A stretch of 64,000 nucleotides of DNA from Sabellastarte sp. h YS-2021 (Eukaryota > Annelida > Polychaeta > Sabellida > Sabellidae). The stretch's first letter is position 1. Each line of letters opens with the position of its first letter. Positions 1 to 11,140 of this stretch are shown here, one piece after another. Under the pieces are notes generated by a model. That model did not search any database, had not been told where the DNA came from, and saw only the letters and a program-made list of their open reading frames with translations. Location: assembly GCA_964017235.1 (NCBI GenBank), contig OZ024938.1, forward strand, positions 10,407,454 to 10,471,453. Direction: 5' to 3'. Position numbers and translations under genes: made by a program.

Positions 1-2
1 CA

Positions 3-257
3 GAACTCTCGAAAGTGGAAAAGTTTCTTGGTATTCAACATTTCCTAAAGGAGGATAATTTTTACTTCAACAAAACTAAAGGATTCTATTGTTTCTACAA
101 AGACAAAGAGAATACTTGCATGGGGGATCAAAAAGGAAGAAAACATCCTGTTGTAGATGCCAATACCATTGATACCCTGAAGCAACTTTTTCGGAAGTAT
201 AATGAAAGGTTTTATAAAATTGTTGGTGTAGATTTTCAATGGGACTATCATATGTAA
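3..257 (+). CDS. HS3ST: Heparan sulfate 3-O-sulfotransferase, last exon (5' truncated)
   Basis: C-terminal part of a Golgi type II sulfotransferase that moves sulfate from PAPS to the 3-OH of glucosamine in heparan sulfate. Frame is open from base 3 to the TAA at 255-257. The residues run ELSKVEKFLG, then ENFYFN-like EDNFYFNKTKGFYCF, then a second cysteine in NTCMG, then KGRKHPVVD, ending near VGVDFQWDYHM. The two cysteines separated by a short loop, the KGR-HP motif and the terminal DFQW-type motif are hallmarks of the HS3ST C-terminus. The first in-frame start-like codon is a GTG inside the domain, so it is not the real start; the rest lies left of the window. The exact paralog (HS3ST1, 3, 5 or 6 type) cannot be decided from 84 residues. 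Confidence 0.87.
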   Translation, partial: ELSKVEKFLGIQHFLKEDNFYFNKTKGFYCFYKDKENTCMGDQKGRKHPVVDANTIDTLKQLFRKYNERFYKIVGVDFQWDYHM

Positions 258-278
258 ATGTTGTATACATTTTATTCA

Positions 279-284
279 ATTAAA
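279..284 (+). promoter_or_regulatory. Possible poly(A) signal of the HS3ST gene (ATTAAA)
   Basis: ATTAAA hexamer 22 bp after the stop codon in an AT-rich stretch. It is a common variant of AATAAA. Position fits a very short 3' UTR, but in AT-rich DNA such hexamers occur by chance. Confidence 0.3.
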
Positions 285-1824
285 ATATATTATTTAAGTT
301 ACCCAATGCAGCCTCTAGAATTTTAAAACATTAAAGTATTCAAAAGGTGGACAAATTACATCAATCTGTTACTTACTCTCTTACTTACTTGCCATCGATG
401 ACCAACCTTAAGGAAGGCTAAGGAGATATCAAGCTAAAGCCTTATGGCTATCGAATAAGTGATTGCAAAAAATGAGATATAGGTTTCTAAGTCTTATAAT
501 TCTACTAATACAGGCCACACTATTTTAGGCCACTGGTACTTGGCCTCATCAGAGGGATGAATATATAGTTATATCAGCCATTGTTGTACAAAATATAGCT
601 CCATAGATCTCAATCATTGATGCTCCACCTGGGTTAGCGACAATGAACCTTTTTTCAAAACTGCAATTGTTTGCTCAAATTTCCACAAAAATTTGAATTA
701 ATGATACAACAACAAACTTAAATTGCAATAGAAATGGTTATAAAGTTTTAAATAACCAGTTGACTTTTGGTTGACAAAATAATCATTGCAATAAAAATGG
801 GTTGTTATAATTGCTTAAGATAAAGCAATAATTAAAAAGATTTGGTCAAGATTGGATTCTTACAATGAATTTTCCTTCAGTCAGTAATCAAATGGAGAAA
901 GTCTGGAACTCAAAAGAATCTACTTAAAAGGCACTGGTGATCAACCAAATGCCCATAGATCCATTGGGTATTGTTTGAAAAGAGGCTGTCCTATTAGTCA
1001 AATGAAAAGCATGTAAATATTTTAACACAACCAACAAATATAGCCTTTTTGTACAAAAGTTCACCCCATAGTAATACTTCATTTCTAGAGGCTCAGTCCC
1101 CCAACACACGATAAAAAATAGGGTATGTGTAATAAACATAATAATACCATTCTTAGCATTAGTAGCACCATAGTTGTTAGGCCATTATAATCTAGATACA
1201 AGTCCTAGCCTCTATGTAGCTGTGAAATGCGTGGACCTTAAATTAAAACAAAAAATAACTCCAAGATAGTAACATAACTGACTTGTAAGTGCCCAGAACA
1301 AAGGACCAAAAACAATTTGTCCACAGATAACACAGATGGAAAGACTCACCAATTGCAAGCAACACTTGAAATTGTCTTGTATTGTACTGTATAATTATAC
1401 TCGGCCCAACACTCCTTTACTAAGTATAATTTGATCCATCCAAACTGGATGGGTATAGCCAAAGCTATCTAGTAACTTACATTCCCCCAACTGAACGATA
1501 GTGTCTTTCTGGATGACCATTCATCAACATCTCTGGGTTTCTTTAGTATACCTGGGGACACGGCCCTATCATAGAGGACAGTCAAATAGCGCTAAGAATC
1601 CTGTAGTAATGGAGAAACTGTGCTAAGTATAAATATACTATAAAAATATACGGGTAAATTCCCATCTTGTGTTAAAAATATGATCACAATTGTTCCCTCA
1701 ACTTGGGCAAAACAGGGGAATCCTAACTCAGGTCGATGTGAATGCAAAGTGACACTACTCTACTCGGTAGGTATTTTGGCTTGATGGAGGGATGATGGGT
1801 GTTCAAATATTTGCAAGCTATTCA
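285..1824. other. Intergenic, no feature recognised
   Basis: AT-rich non-coding DNA with no ORF showing family resemblance, no TIR pair and no tandem array that I can see. Probably HS3ST 3' UTR followed by intergenic sequence. Confidence 0.5.
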
Positions 1825-1968
1825 AGGCTCAAAGTTGATGTTTTACATAGAGTTCAAAAGCCAGGGTCATATTGGGACAGGTCCTCAACATAGCCACTTG
1901 TGGGACTCGAACCCACAGAGGAGACGGCCTGTGATTTAGTGCCATACCTGCTAACCCCCTTGGCTATT
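1825..1968 (-). repeat. tRNA-derived SINE, family 2, copy 1
   Basis: On the minus strand the head reads as a tRNA-like unit with a pol III B box (TGGGTTCGAGTCCC), followed by a body that includes the complement of GGGTCATATTGGGACAGG. Two further copies lie at 55191-55352 and 56915-57064 with the same order of motifs. Shortened and diverged at both ends. Confidence 0.65.
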
Positions 1969-2599
1969 CATTCAAATTCTCAGTGTATAGTAATCAGTAT
2001 ATTGAGACACTGGGAATCTATGATGTGAAGCAGTATTGTGATAGGGTAAATAAAATATAGACAAATAAGCAGAAACACAGACTACCTAAAGCGAGTTTAG
2101 GGCTAGGTCCAACTGATATAATTGGCCTCTTTATGCCCATAATACTCCTCACTGTGCAGTCACAGGTTGTTATATTCACACCAACTGTGTGTTGGGTTTA
2201 GTCCAAGCAAAGACAATCCAATTTCAAATCTGTCCATTTCCAACGACTTAACGTTGATAATCTTCGAGTTTTGGAGACTGCAACATGCTTAAATTCATGT
2301 AGCTTCAATGTCATCTGATCCTGCTGGTTTCACCAAGTTACCCCCAAAGTTAAAATCGATCCTTTTCATGGATCCCAGTAATATAAATGCTCAAGATCAA
2401 AACCATTTTACATATAAAATGCAAAACATTGTACGTGTGTACACATGTAAGTGTGTGCACACAGAGAAAATGTACATGCCCATTTTCATTGCGGGGTCTG
2501 TGCGACCTTGATATTTTGTTAGAAAATCACAAATATAGCTTAAGTGTGCCTTGTAATTCAGCCGATTTTTCTCTGTAACCAGGACGTATGTGCACATAT

Positions 2600-2853
2600 G
2601 ATGGGATGTATTTATTTATTTGGGGTTTTACGTCGCTTTCAACACTATACAGGTCATATCATGACGGGTAGTTGGAAGGGCATAGGAAACCGGTACATAC
2701 AGTTCGTTAGGGTTCTGTACTGTAAACTGCCGACCAATGGCAAGCAACTACCAGCTTTCCCACTTGAGACCGTGCGGGGATAGAACCCCGGCCTCAGAGG
2801 TGAGAGGCGAGAGTGTTACCACTCTGCCACCGTGGCCCCCACGATGGGATGTA
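2600..2853 (-). repeat. tRNA-derived SINE, family 1, copy 1 with 11-bp target duplication
   Basis: The element proper is 2611-2842 on the minus strand. The head starts GGGGGCCACGGTGGCAGAG, carries a B box (GGTTCTATCCCC, slightly decayed), and the body ends in an A/T-rich TAAATAAATA tail. It is flanked by perfect 11-bp duplications GATGGGATGTA at 2600-2610 and 2843-2853, which marks LINE-mediated insertion. Copies: 41939-42169, 63081-63304 and a worn one at 59015-59190. Confidence 0.85.
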
Positions 2854-3184
2854 AGAGAGGCTTTAGATATGAAATATTGGTTCAATAGAAAGTAGGAAGA
2901 TTTTATATGTACCATCAATCAATTAGTTTAAATAATGGTTACAGCAAAAGCACTCAAAGAGCACATACCTCTGGCAAGGCACGTAACAATAAGCAAATGG
3001 AAAATATCTGAATAATTATTAGTTTTTATATTTTAATTTCTGTTTAGAAAATTAGGTACACATTTCACACATAAGGATGCTGTGCTGGTGCTTTGTCATA
3101 TGTACGTGCATACTTCTATTACCATAAAATGACATTGAATTATTGACTTTCTCTGTATTCTAAAGAATTGCAATAGTTAGTACT
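2854..3184. other. Intergenic, no feature recognised
   Basis: AT-rich, no coding or repeat signal seen. Confidence 0.4.
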
Positions 3185-3725
3185 GGGGCCGATTTCACAA
3201 AGGGACTTAAGTCCAGATTTAGACTTATATTTAAGACTTTGGTCTTAAATTTTGTCAAAAGAATGTTAAGTCTGTGGTCTTAGACTTAGCGAATTTCACA
3301 AAGCAGCTGAGTCCATGAAATTGCTAAGTCAGTGGGCTTAAATTTTGTAAAGAGGACTTAAATATAGCCATCATAAACTTTTCTCCACTTCAAAATTTGA
3401 AATGGCTGTAAATAAAGTACACAGATCACCTCACTAAAGTAGTCTTTGGAAAGTTTATATGTGGCAACAAGGTTTTCCCTTTCAAAACAGCCCTCTATCC
3501 TTAGATAAAATACATCAAATGAAGGATATATGGCACAATATCATATTTTGAATAGATATAAAAGGTCACATGACACAGAAAACCACTGTGGTTATTTGAT
3601 AAGCTTGGACTTAGCTAAGTCACCTTTGTGAAATCCATTTAAAGTCCCAGACCTAGCTAAGACCAAAGTCTTAGATTTAAGCCAATAAAGTGATTTAGTT
3701 TAACTCCTTTAGTGAAATCGGTCCC
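3185..3725. mobile_element. Palindrome-rich non-autonomous TIR element, family P1 (motif TTAAGTC/GACTTA)
   Basis: Begins GGGGCCGATTTCACAAAG and ends with the inverted form CTTTAGTGAAATCGGTCCCT. The outer ~180 bp on the left and ~130 bp on the right are packed with short motifs such as GACTTAAGTC, TAAGACTT and GTCTTA in both orientations. The central ~230 bp (about 3380-3600) has no such motif and is clearly homologous to the centre of the element at 49475-50061. No ORF, so it would need a transposase in trans. Confidence 0.75.
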
Positions 3726-4855
3726 TGATCTTTCTTGTATTCTGTAGTTGTGATAATATAATTAGTCGGGGGAAGTTTGTAGAACCTTTTATGTGCTTTC
3801 TTTTTCCTGTAAATGTATTAAATTATCTACATTTCTCTCTAGAACATTCTGTACGCCAGAGCAGTGTGTAAAGGTTGGAAAAGTTTGGCCTCAGTTCGTG
3901 GTGTGCTATATGGACAAAGATCTTTGAAATTGCTATATTCTGGATTAATTTGTGTTTTAAGTGAAATCTTACTGGAGTGAACTGGATATAGTGTCTGGAT
4001 CTACCAGAGTGGATTGTTGTATATTGGATATTGTTCAAATATTCAACCAAACATCACAGTGGCGAAACATACTGAACAGGTAGATACAGAGTGCTGGTGA
4101 CCCCTTGACAGGTCGCTGGATATATTGCTGGACAGAGTGGACAAACTTGTTTCAGCTATTATTTAGGTGGATAAGACTGTGGTGAGGTCAGATTGGTTTC
4201 ATTGATGTATTATTATATGAACTATTAAAACTATCTCAGTTGACTGTAATTATAACTTTGATTGTTAAATAAAATTATTAAGTAAAACTTTGTCTTTTCC
4301 TGTTTCAGGTGTATGCTAAATATTACCAAACCAAACAGTGTAAATGTTAAAACTTCGTAGTAGTACTTGTCGTTATTGAGTTTGCATGATCAGAAATCTT
4401 ATAGTGAAGAAAATATTAAAAAGTGTTTTAATGGTTTAAACATTTGCAAAACGTTTATTCAATATTTATAAAATAACTCAAGAAACGGAGGTCTGACTAG
4501 ACTTTTTTTTAAACATTTATAAAATAGCTCAAGAAATGAGGGTTATGCTGGAAATATTTTTAACCATTCATCGTTAAACATATGATAAACAACTTTCATG
4601 AAATATTCAAACAACATTTTTTAAAAATATTTTCCAACAAAAATTTGAACAACATTCTATTAGAAACAGTTTTTGTACCCATATATTCAACATGCTTCTT
4701 AAACATTTACCTTCAAATATCTGCAAAGATGGTGATGAACAATAATAGGGGATTTTAGAGAACTTTGACAAATATTGACCCCACATGCAATGCCTAACAG
4801 TAAGAATGGAATGGAGGCACAATTCTTAGGTCACTATCTTACAAATTTAGACATA
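3726..4855. other. Intergenic, short local repeats only
   Basis: AT-rich. The segment around 4440-4560 contains two imperfect direct repeats of a unit containing TTTATAAAATA-CTCAAGAAA. No gene recognised. Confidence 0.4.
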
Positions 4856-4900
4856 AAAATTGCAAATTTTAATTAGTAAATTAAATTTTTATTAGTTAAA

Positions 4901-5072
4901 ACCTTACCTAACAGACAATAGCTATAATCCGGCACCAGCTGGTCCCGCCAAATGCCAGAAAAAGATGTCCTGAGTTTCACCTCCGGCAGGACCGTTACAC
5001 TACAATCCACTTGCCAGGTCTAGTTCCTGCTTCATTCGCCAGAGGGACGTGATGTCATAGCATCTTTTTTGT
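4901..5072. repeat. DIRS left inverted terminal repeat
   Basis: Starts CCTTACCTAACAGACAATAG and ends at AGCATCTTTTT. It matches the reverse complement of 9597-9766 at roughly nine bases in ten, with a few short indels. Confidence 0.9.
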
Positions 5073-5135
5073 CCCCAGAGTTGAAAATTGAAGCTGAAAT
5101 CTGGGAAGGCCGGGTGGGAATCTCCCGTATGTTAC

Positions 5136-5220
5136 GTAAGGTATTAACTAATAAAAATTTAATTTACTAATTAAAATTTGCAATTTTATTGCATTAATAC
5201 ACCTTACCTAACAGATGATA
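5136..5220. repeat. DIRS internal complementary region (ICR)
   Basis: One half mirrors the left outer end with about one mismatch over 50 bases; the other half mirrors the right outer end through TTGCATTAATACACCTTAC. The two halves meet at an ATTTTATT overlap, which is what a joined-end circle would look like. Confidence 0.88.
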
Positions 5221-5577
5221 GCTAGAATAACTAACCAGTGGATGGAGGGCAGCTTACCTAGGACTAGATAGAATTCTATGAATGGGCAAATAGGCTCTGG
5301 CCTGGATGATAAAGGAGCCACTCAGGCTCCTAAGGCCCAAAAGGTACCCCCCCCCCCTCTTTTCTGCTCTGAGGGAAGGAAGGGAGAGAGAGAGAGTTCA
5401 GTCCCAGAGATTCTAGAGATACCCAGGTAAGAGTGGAATAAGGTCTTAAACCCTGTGCACCTGACACCCAGGTAAAAAAACTTAAACTAAGGAATAGGTC
5501 AAACAAAGGGAGACCTATACCTAACAAAACTCAAAATCTGTTATGCACACTATAAACAGGATAGGAGTACTGAATGT

Positions 5578-6305
5578 TTAGTGATGGATCTGCTGGGCAG
5601 CCACAATGGGACCCAAATGAAACAGTTCAGAGTCCGCCCAAGCAACATCCTTAGGATAGTATTGGGTAAAGGTGTTGTGGGACTTCCAGTGGCATGCTGA
5701 CAGAATTTGATCCAAAGAAATGCCACCTTGAAAAGCTTTGGAAGCTGTGAAAGCCCTAACGTCATGAGCCTTAACCTGGTGCAAAGTTAGAGCCTCCTGA
5801 CCTGATAGTTCATAACAAAGGACAACTGTCTGCTTAATCCAAGAAGAGATTGTAGCAGGAGAGATATCCTTGGTGAAACCCTTTTTGAAGGAGACAAAGA
5901 CCAGTTCCTTGCCCTGTCTGAGATTGTGCGTCTTGTCCAGATAATAGCGTAGAGCTCTCACTGGACAAAGAGACCTGTCCTCCTTCAGGGATTTATCCAG
6001 AGTAGGGGCCAGGGCTGGAATGACCACTGGAGCCACACACTCTGGGCCCTCCTTCGCCAAGTGGTTCTTCGCCAAAAAGCTTGGGGAAGGATAAAGGGAC
6101 GCTTATGACCAATCAGCTTGGTGTCTAATGTTTCGTTCAACCACGTGTGTATTTCACTCCTATTTTCACTCCCCTTCCCAGAACCTAGGGCCAGGAGAAA
6201 AACCATTTAAAAGGTCAGATGCTTCAAAGACGCTTTTCTGAGAGTTTCAAAAAGTGGTTTGGTGAGTTGATGCAAAACCAAGGAGAGGTTCCATGAAGGA
6301 AACCC
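5578..6305 (-). pseudogene. DIRS tyrosine recombinase, frameshifted
   Basis: Main open part 6075-5578. It contains the R-H-x-x-R type motif (KAHDVRAFTASKAF), then CHWKSHNTFTQYY with the catalytic H/W and the tyrosine nucleophile region. The N-terminal part, including the first catalytic arginine area (SEIHTW), lies in another frame at about 6206-6085, and the core start near 6305 in yet another. So at least two frameshifts interrupt the gene. Tyrosine recombinases of this class integrate the circular DNA copy without making target duplications. It sits next to the ICR, the usual DIRS order. Confidence 0.85.
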
Positions 6306-7262
6306 TCGTCGCCCTTTAGGTCTATCTCTATTGTAGGTGCGGATGGAGAGTCCTTGGAACTGGAATCTCCTTTTCCAATGATTCTGGAATCTTCCAATGT
6401 CTCTTGAGGTGCCACTGAACAGGTCTCATATGAAGTCTGCCGTGGGGCACCTGTTTTCCTGTTGCTGTAAGAAGCCCTATCAGAGACATTAATTTCCTGT
6501 CTCAGCAAGTCGGATGTGACAGAATAGATTCCACTTTCTGTAGAATTGCCTCCCAACGGATCTGGGTCAGTTTGACCAGTCTGTGTAAGTGGTCGTACTG
6601 GTAACCCACAAACTCGAACACCTGTTTGGGTTCCAACTCCGATTTTTGGAGGTTCACTACCCAACCCAACTCCTGGCAAAGGCCGAGGAGGGACTGGGTG
6701 CCCTGGTGGCAGGATTCTCTGGTGGGGGCTCGAATCAACCAGTCGTCTAGGTACTGGTGGATCCTTATACCCCGAGCTTGAGCCATTAATTTGACCCCTT
6801 TGACCACACAAGTGAACTCCATAGGAGCTGTTGAGAGGCCAAAGAGAAGAGCCCAGAACTGGTATCTCTGGTTTTGGGAGCGAAACCGAAGGAATTTTCT
6901 GGACCGGGAATGAATTGGAATGTGGAAATAGACGTCGCTGAAATCCAGCGATGTCACCCATTCCCCTTGTTGCAAGGAGATTTGAATTGTCTCTGGGGTC
7001 TCCATTTGTTGAGAGCACTGAGGTCCAAGATTGGCCGCCATTTCTGATTTGGTTTGGGGACAATGAACAACCTGTTGAAAAAGGCTAGAGAAGTTCGAAC
7101 CCTTACCCTCTCTACTGCCTTTTTGTGAATCAGGGCATGCAAAGCTTCCTTCAGGTAGAGGTTCCTGAGAGGGTTTGCATCACCACTGATTATCAGAGGT
7201 TCTCTCACTATAGGAGGTCTGAGTTTGAAGGGGAGAATGTACCCTTCTTTCAGTATGGACAC
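6306..7262 (-). pseudogene. DIRS reverse transcriptase/RNase H, frameshifted
   Basis: The RT begins near 7262 (EGYILPFKLRPP, FIVPKPNQKWRPILDLS), shifts frame near 7030, and continues 7041-6502 with DFSDVYFHIPI, FGLSTAPMEF and the catalytic YLDDWLI box. A further frameshift near 6500 leads into an RNase H/connection remnant to about 6310, where the frame passes straight into recombinase-like sequence. The C-terminal half of RNase H and any methyltransferase-like domain seem to be deleted. Confidence 0.88.
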
Positions 7263-7679
7263 TACCCTTTGATTCGCACCTAGGAGGGACCATTTTTGCC
7301 AGTAGTCTTAGAGACGACCTCCCACTAGTTGGACATTTGCAGCATTGCAGGCACTGAGAACATTTGTGGCAGAAACACAGTGATCTACAGTAGAAACATG
7401 TTTCACAAAATTTATTTCTGGTTTCATTTTTGATGAGGAACTTGCGTCTTTCTTTTGTGATTGCCCTCTCACATTTAAGAGGAAAGGTACAGGACTGACA
7501 ACAGGACACAATACCGGTTGTTAAGCAGACACAGAAAAGTTTTGTCTTTTGACATTTACAACACCTTTCACTGGCTGGGCCACCGGCACCGGACTTGTTA
7601 AACAGTAATTGTCATTTATACTGCCCCTGTTCCTTAGGAGGGCGGGTGCCACATCCGGGCTGAGCTCCTCTGCCTCTAC

Positions 7680-9483
7680 CTCTAGCTTTTCTGCACCCCC
7701 AAAGGAGTTCCAAGCTGGTATGTCTTTTCCGGAAGCTCAACCAGTTTGAGAGGTTTCCTGACCATGTTTCCAGTTGGTAGAGTAAGGCTGATACCTATTC
7801 TGTTGTCTCTTCTGGGTATTGGCGAACCCACCACAGCCCGGACCGGGCTGGTTGGTATGCTTTTGAGTTTCAAATTGGGCAATTTCATCCTCTGCCTTTC
7901 TCATTACCGCATCTGGAAAAAGAGCATGAGTTTGTAACGGGCAATTCTGCAGTGCGGAAAATGTATCTGGTTTAACTCCAGTTTTAATGTGCTCTAGGTA
8001 AGAATCCCTGCAGACTAGAGTGAGATTGGCCATCTGTATAAAAGTCCGAAAGGTGTTGGAGGGACTAGCCCATGGCGAAGCTCACATTCTTATTAAATGA
8101 GGTGAGATAATGCAACTCATCCAATGCAGACTGGGCTTTGGAAGAGGATTTGCCTTTCCCAAGTTTTGTTTGCAGAATTTTTAACTGTTCCTGTACACTG
8201 TCCTGTATTTTAGTGATGCAACAGTTGAATCCAGCGGATTGGTTGCAGATATAACTTTCTGAGTGTATCTTGAGCAATGGGGCGAGATGACAGCTGAGAT
8301 GAGGTAGCAGAGGGTTTTGCTATCCTTGCAAATGACCTGTTCAATTTTGTGGCATCATTAGGCCAGGTAGTTACATATCTGCCAGGTCTGGTGATGCCTT
8401 TGGGTTCAGCTGGATGGATCCCATACCACCTGCTTTGTGATTTAGGAGGTCGAAGATATTGGTCTATGTGCAGTCCACCAGGCTCTAAGGACTTGGATGG
8501 ATAACCCTCAATAAGAGTCAAATTTAAATTCTCCAGTTTCTTACAGAGCCAATCTTCCGGTGGGAGGACAGAAACTTTTTCTACAGGCTGTGCCCGGTGT
8601 CCAATCTAGGGCTTGTCTGCCCTTGTAGCGGGAGTATATTCAAGATCAGGAATGTGTGACCATCCCATGAAGGCACGCTCACCTCTCACTGTCTCACGAT
8701 AGTTCTGATCTTCACTAATAGCGTGGTCACTATCACTGTTACCCTGTTCCGGCTGGTCCTCCAGCTCTGAAAGTTCACCTTCCTCTTGATCCGGTGGAAC
8801 AATGTTCCGGGCAGCGACCGGAAGAAGGTCAACAGAATGTTCATAAGCAGTAGATAACGGACCAGAAGCAGCAGGTTGAGCAAAGACTGGCTCTGGGTCT
8901 GATTCTTGATACAGATTCTCCAATGGAGAGACCATGTTCACAGAGGAAGTTGAAGTAGTCTGTGTTCGACCCGGACCAGAAGCCAGGCCGGCTTGGCCGG
9001 AAGGAACAGCAGAAATCAGGAAAGGGGTTTGCGACAATGATCCAGCCGGAGGATTGTGAGCTACCGGTGCCTTCACCGGGGAGAAAGACTGTTGAGAAGC
9101 TGGACGCTGGCCAGTAGTGAGGAGAGCTTCCAAACAAGCCATACAAACTGACCACTTTTCATCAAGTTCTTCAAGTTCCTTGTGGAAGGTAGGTTGTGGC
9201 AAGGAAGGATCAGTGGAAGAGTTATGCAAAGAAACAGCAGGATCTATGTCCTGAGATTCTACCGAAACAACAGTAACTGAGGCTGGATCAACCAGAATTT
9301 CCTTACTTTTAGCTTTTTCTTTTCTGCGTTTGTAGTTAAAAGCTCACAATACTCACAGGGAAGCTTTGATAAACATGGATCCTCCCCCAAACATTTGTCA
9401 CGGCAGCGTGCACAACGAGAATGTCTGTCAAATAAAGCCATAATGTGGCCACAGGCCCCTTTCCTTTGTCCTGGAGATGCCAT
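7680..9483 (-). pseudogene. DIRS gag-like ORF1, frameshifted
   Basis: Starts at an ATG at 9483 (MASPGQRKGACGH) followed by a cysteine cluster (CARCRDKCLG, CEYCELL). One frameshift in an A-rich run near 9330 leads into 9229-8606, acidic and serine/proline rich. Another near 8600 leads to 8590-8210, and more shifts follow at 8277-8065 and 8033-7737. The start before the cysteine cluster is typical of DIRS ORF1 in marine invertebrates; its role in particle or nucleic-acid binding is inferred. Confidence 0.7.
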
Positions 9484-9596
9484 AATGATTAAATCACAAA
9501 CTGACACAACTTGAATCAAGCACAAATAGAAGTTGAAAAAATATCCACAAAATAAAACTGTTAGCAAACAACACAACTTTGCAAATCACGCCAAAC

Positions 9597-9766
9597 GAAA
9601 AAGATGCTATGACGTCACGTCCCTCTGGTGAAGCAAGAACTAGGCCACCTGGCGAGTGGATTGTAGTGTACCAGTCCTGCCGGAGGTGAAACTCGGGACG
9701 TCTTTTTCTGGCATTTGGCGGGACCGGCTGACGCCGGATTATAGCTATCGTCTGTTAGGTAAGGTG
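9597..9766. repeat. DIRS right inverted terminal repeat
   Basis: Reverse complement of 4901-5072. Contains GACGTCACGTCCCTCTGG and ends CTGTTAGGTAAGG, followed by the outer GTGTATTAATGCAATAAAAT end. Confidence 0.9.
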
Positions 9767-9784
9767 TATTAATGCAATAAAATA

Positions 9785-11140
9785 ATATTTTCACTGGTGA
9801 CCAACCTAAAAACAGTCAACAAGGCAAGTGATGTACTTACCTTTTCACATCCACCTTAATTTTTTGGTACATTGAGTGTTTGATTCTCCATTTACGCAAG
9901 TCTTGTGACTTTGAGAATTTAGTTTTTAAGACTATTGGCTTACCGATTAGTTTTACTGGATTTTGTCTACTAGAATCTAATCCTGTCATAATAGATATTA
10001 ATCAGTATTAGAAATCAGTATTAAAATACAAAATTTATAGAGCAAATTGAACTGGATCCATCAGAAATATTTAAACCAAATATATATCTCCTTTTTGCAA
10101 TACATTGGGTGAGTAACTGGTTTTAGTACTAAAGTGATGTAAAAAATGCATAAAACAACTAGATGCACTGTCCTCGGATGTACCTTGTCTATATGCATTC
10201 ACACTGTTACAAGCTGATATAAGCTGATACTAAAAAAATATTCAAATGTTAATTGGATATTTTCTGCATATGTCATAAGGCTCCAGATAAAATCTTATCT
10301 AGGCTACTGTTATGCAGGTGCAATATCTTAATTAAATTTAAGGCAGCTGCATCTGGTGTTTCTGTTGATGTGAAAACAGCTGAGGTTTTTCTCTGAAGTA
10401 TAATGGTTTTGACAATGTTTTGTAATTTGTATGTGATCAGCCTTATATTAAACTGTACCCTTAAACTTACCCTACCACTAGTCTATGTAGTTTTCATTGT
10501 GGGATGATATCGGAACACCTGGATGATCGACACACTAACCTGCAGAGTGATGAACACTTTTTAAACTAAAAATCTGTGAAGGAGGCAAAGATGGAATCAC
10601 AGTAGTCTGGATGATTACTGAGTAGAAAATTTATTAATTCCCAAGTAAGACCAAGAAAAACCACATTGATGGGTTTATATCTTTAATAATTCTAACCTTT
10701 TTAACAGAGTACAATTTAAGATTTTGTCAAATGACTCTTTGATTTTTAACTAGTTAACTGACAAATTTAATCGATTTATAGGGCCTGGGTTCAAATCGAA
10801 CAATCTAATGTGATAGGACCATTATAAGCTTTAAAAGCATGGCGATAAATGTATGACCGTTGTCAGTGAAATGTTAATGGAAGAAAAATCAAGCCATGTC
10901 TTTGAAGGTATGAAATTTGTAAGGAAATTTTACAACTTTGGAAATGGGAGAAAAGCCCTTACTGACCCAAGGCCAAACCCAAAAGAAAGGAGAAATTCAA
11001 GGTCAAGGTGTTACGCACAGCACCCAGGTGCCAAGTAGTGTCAGGAAGTAAGATGTTGTTGAAAAGTATGAGAGACAGCGGAAGAAAGCGTAGGTACTGA
11101 ATGAAGATAAGTCCAGAAGTACCATGCTTCATATTATGTT
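9785..11140. other. Intergenic, no gene recognised
   Basis: AT-rich. The open frame at 10853-11038 shows no family features and is not called. Confidence 0.4.

Larger units (their letters stand above)
4857..9784 (-). mobile_element. DIRS-like tyrosine-recombinase retrotransposon, nearly full length, degenerate
   Basis: About 4.9 kb on the minus strand. It has ~170-bp inverted terminal repeats (4901-5072 and 9597-9766), an internal complementary region at 5136-5220, and in element order gag-like, reverse transcriptase/RNase H and tyrosine recombinase regions. DIRS elements replicate through a circular intermediate; the internal region pairs with both outer ends. That is seen here: 5136-5187 is the reverse complement of the left outer end (about 4857-4907) and 5184-5218 the reverse complement of the right outer end (about 9751-9784). 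No target-site duplication is visible, as expected. Several frameshifts and an internal deletion make it inactive. Confidence 0.92.

Noticed and set aside
2762-2842. tRNA-like sequence with B box
   Set aside because: It is the head of a SINE, with target duplications and a conserved non-tRNA body, not a functional tRNA gene. The same applies at 42100, 55300, 57020 and 63090.
5330-5527. Small open frame between the ICR and the recombinase
   Set aside because: Within DIRS non-coding sequence and antisense to simple G/A-rich runs; no family resemblance.
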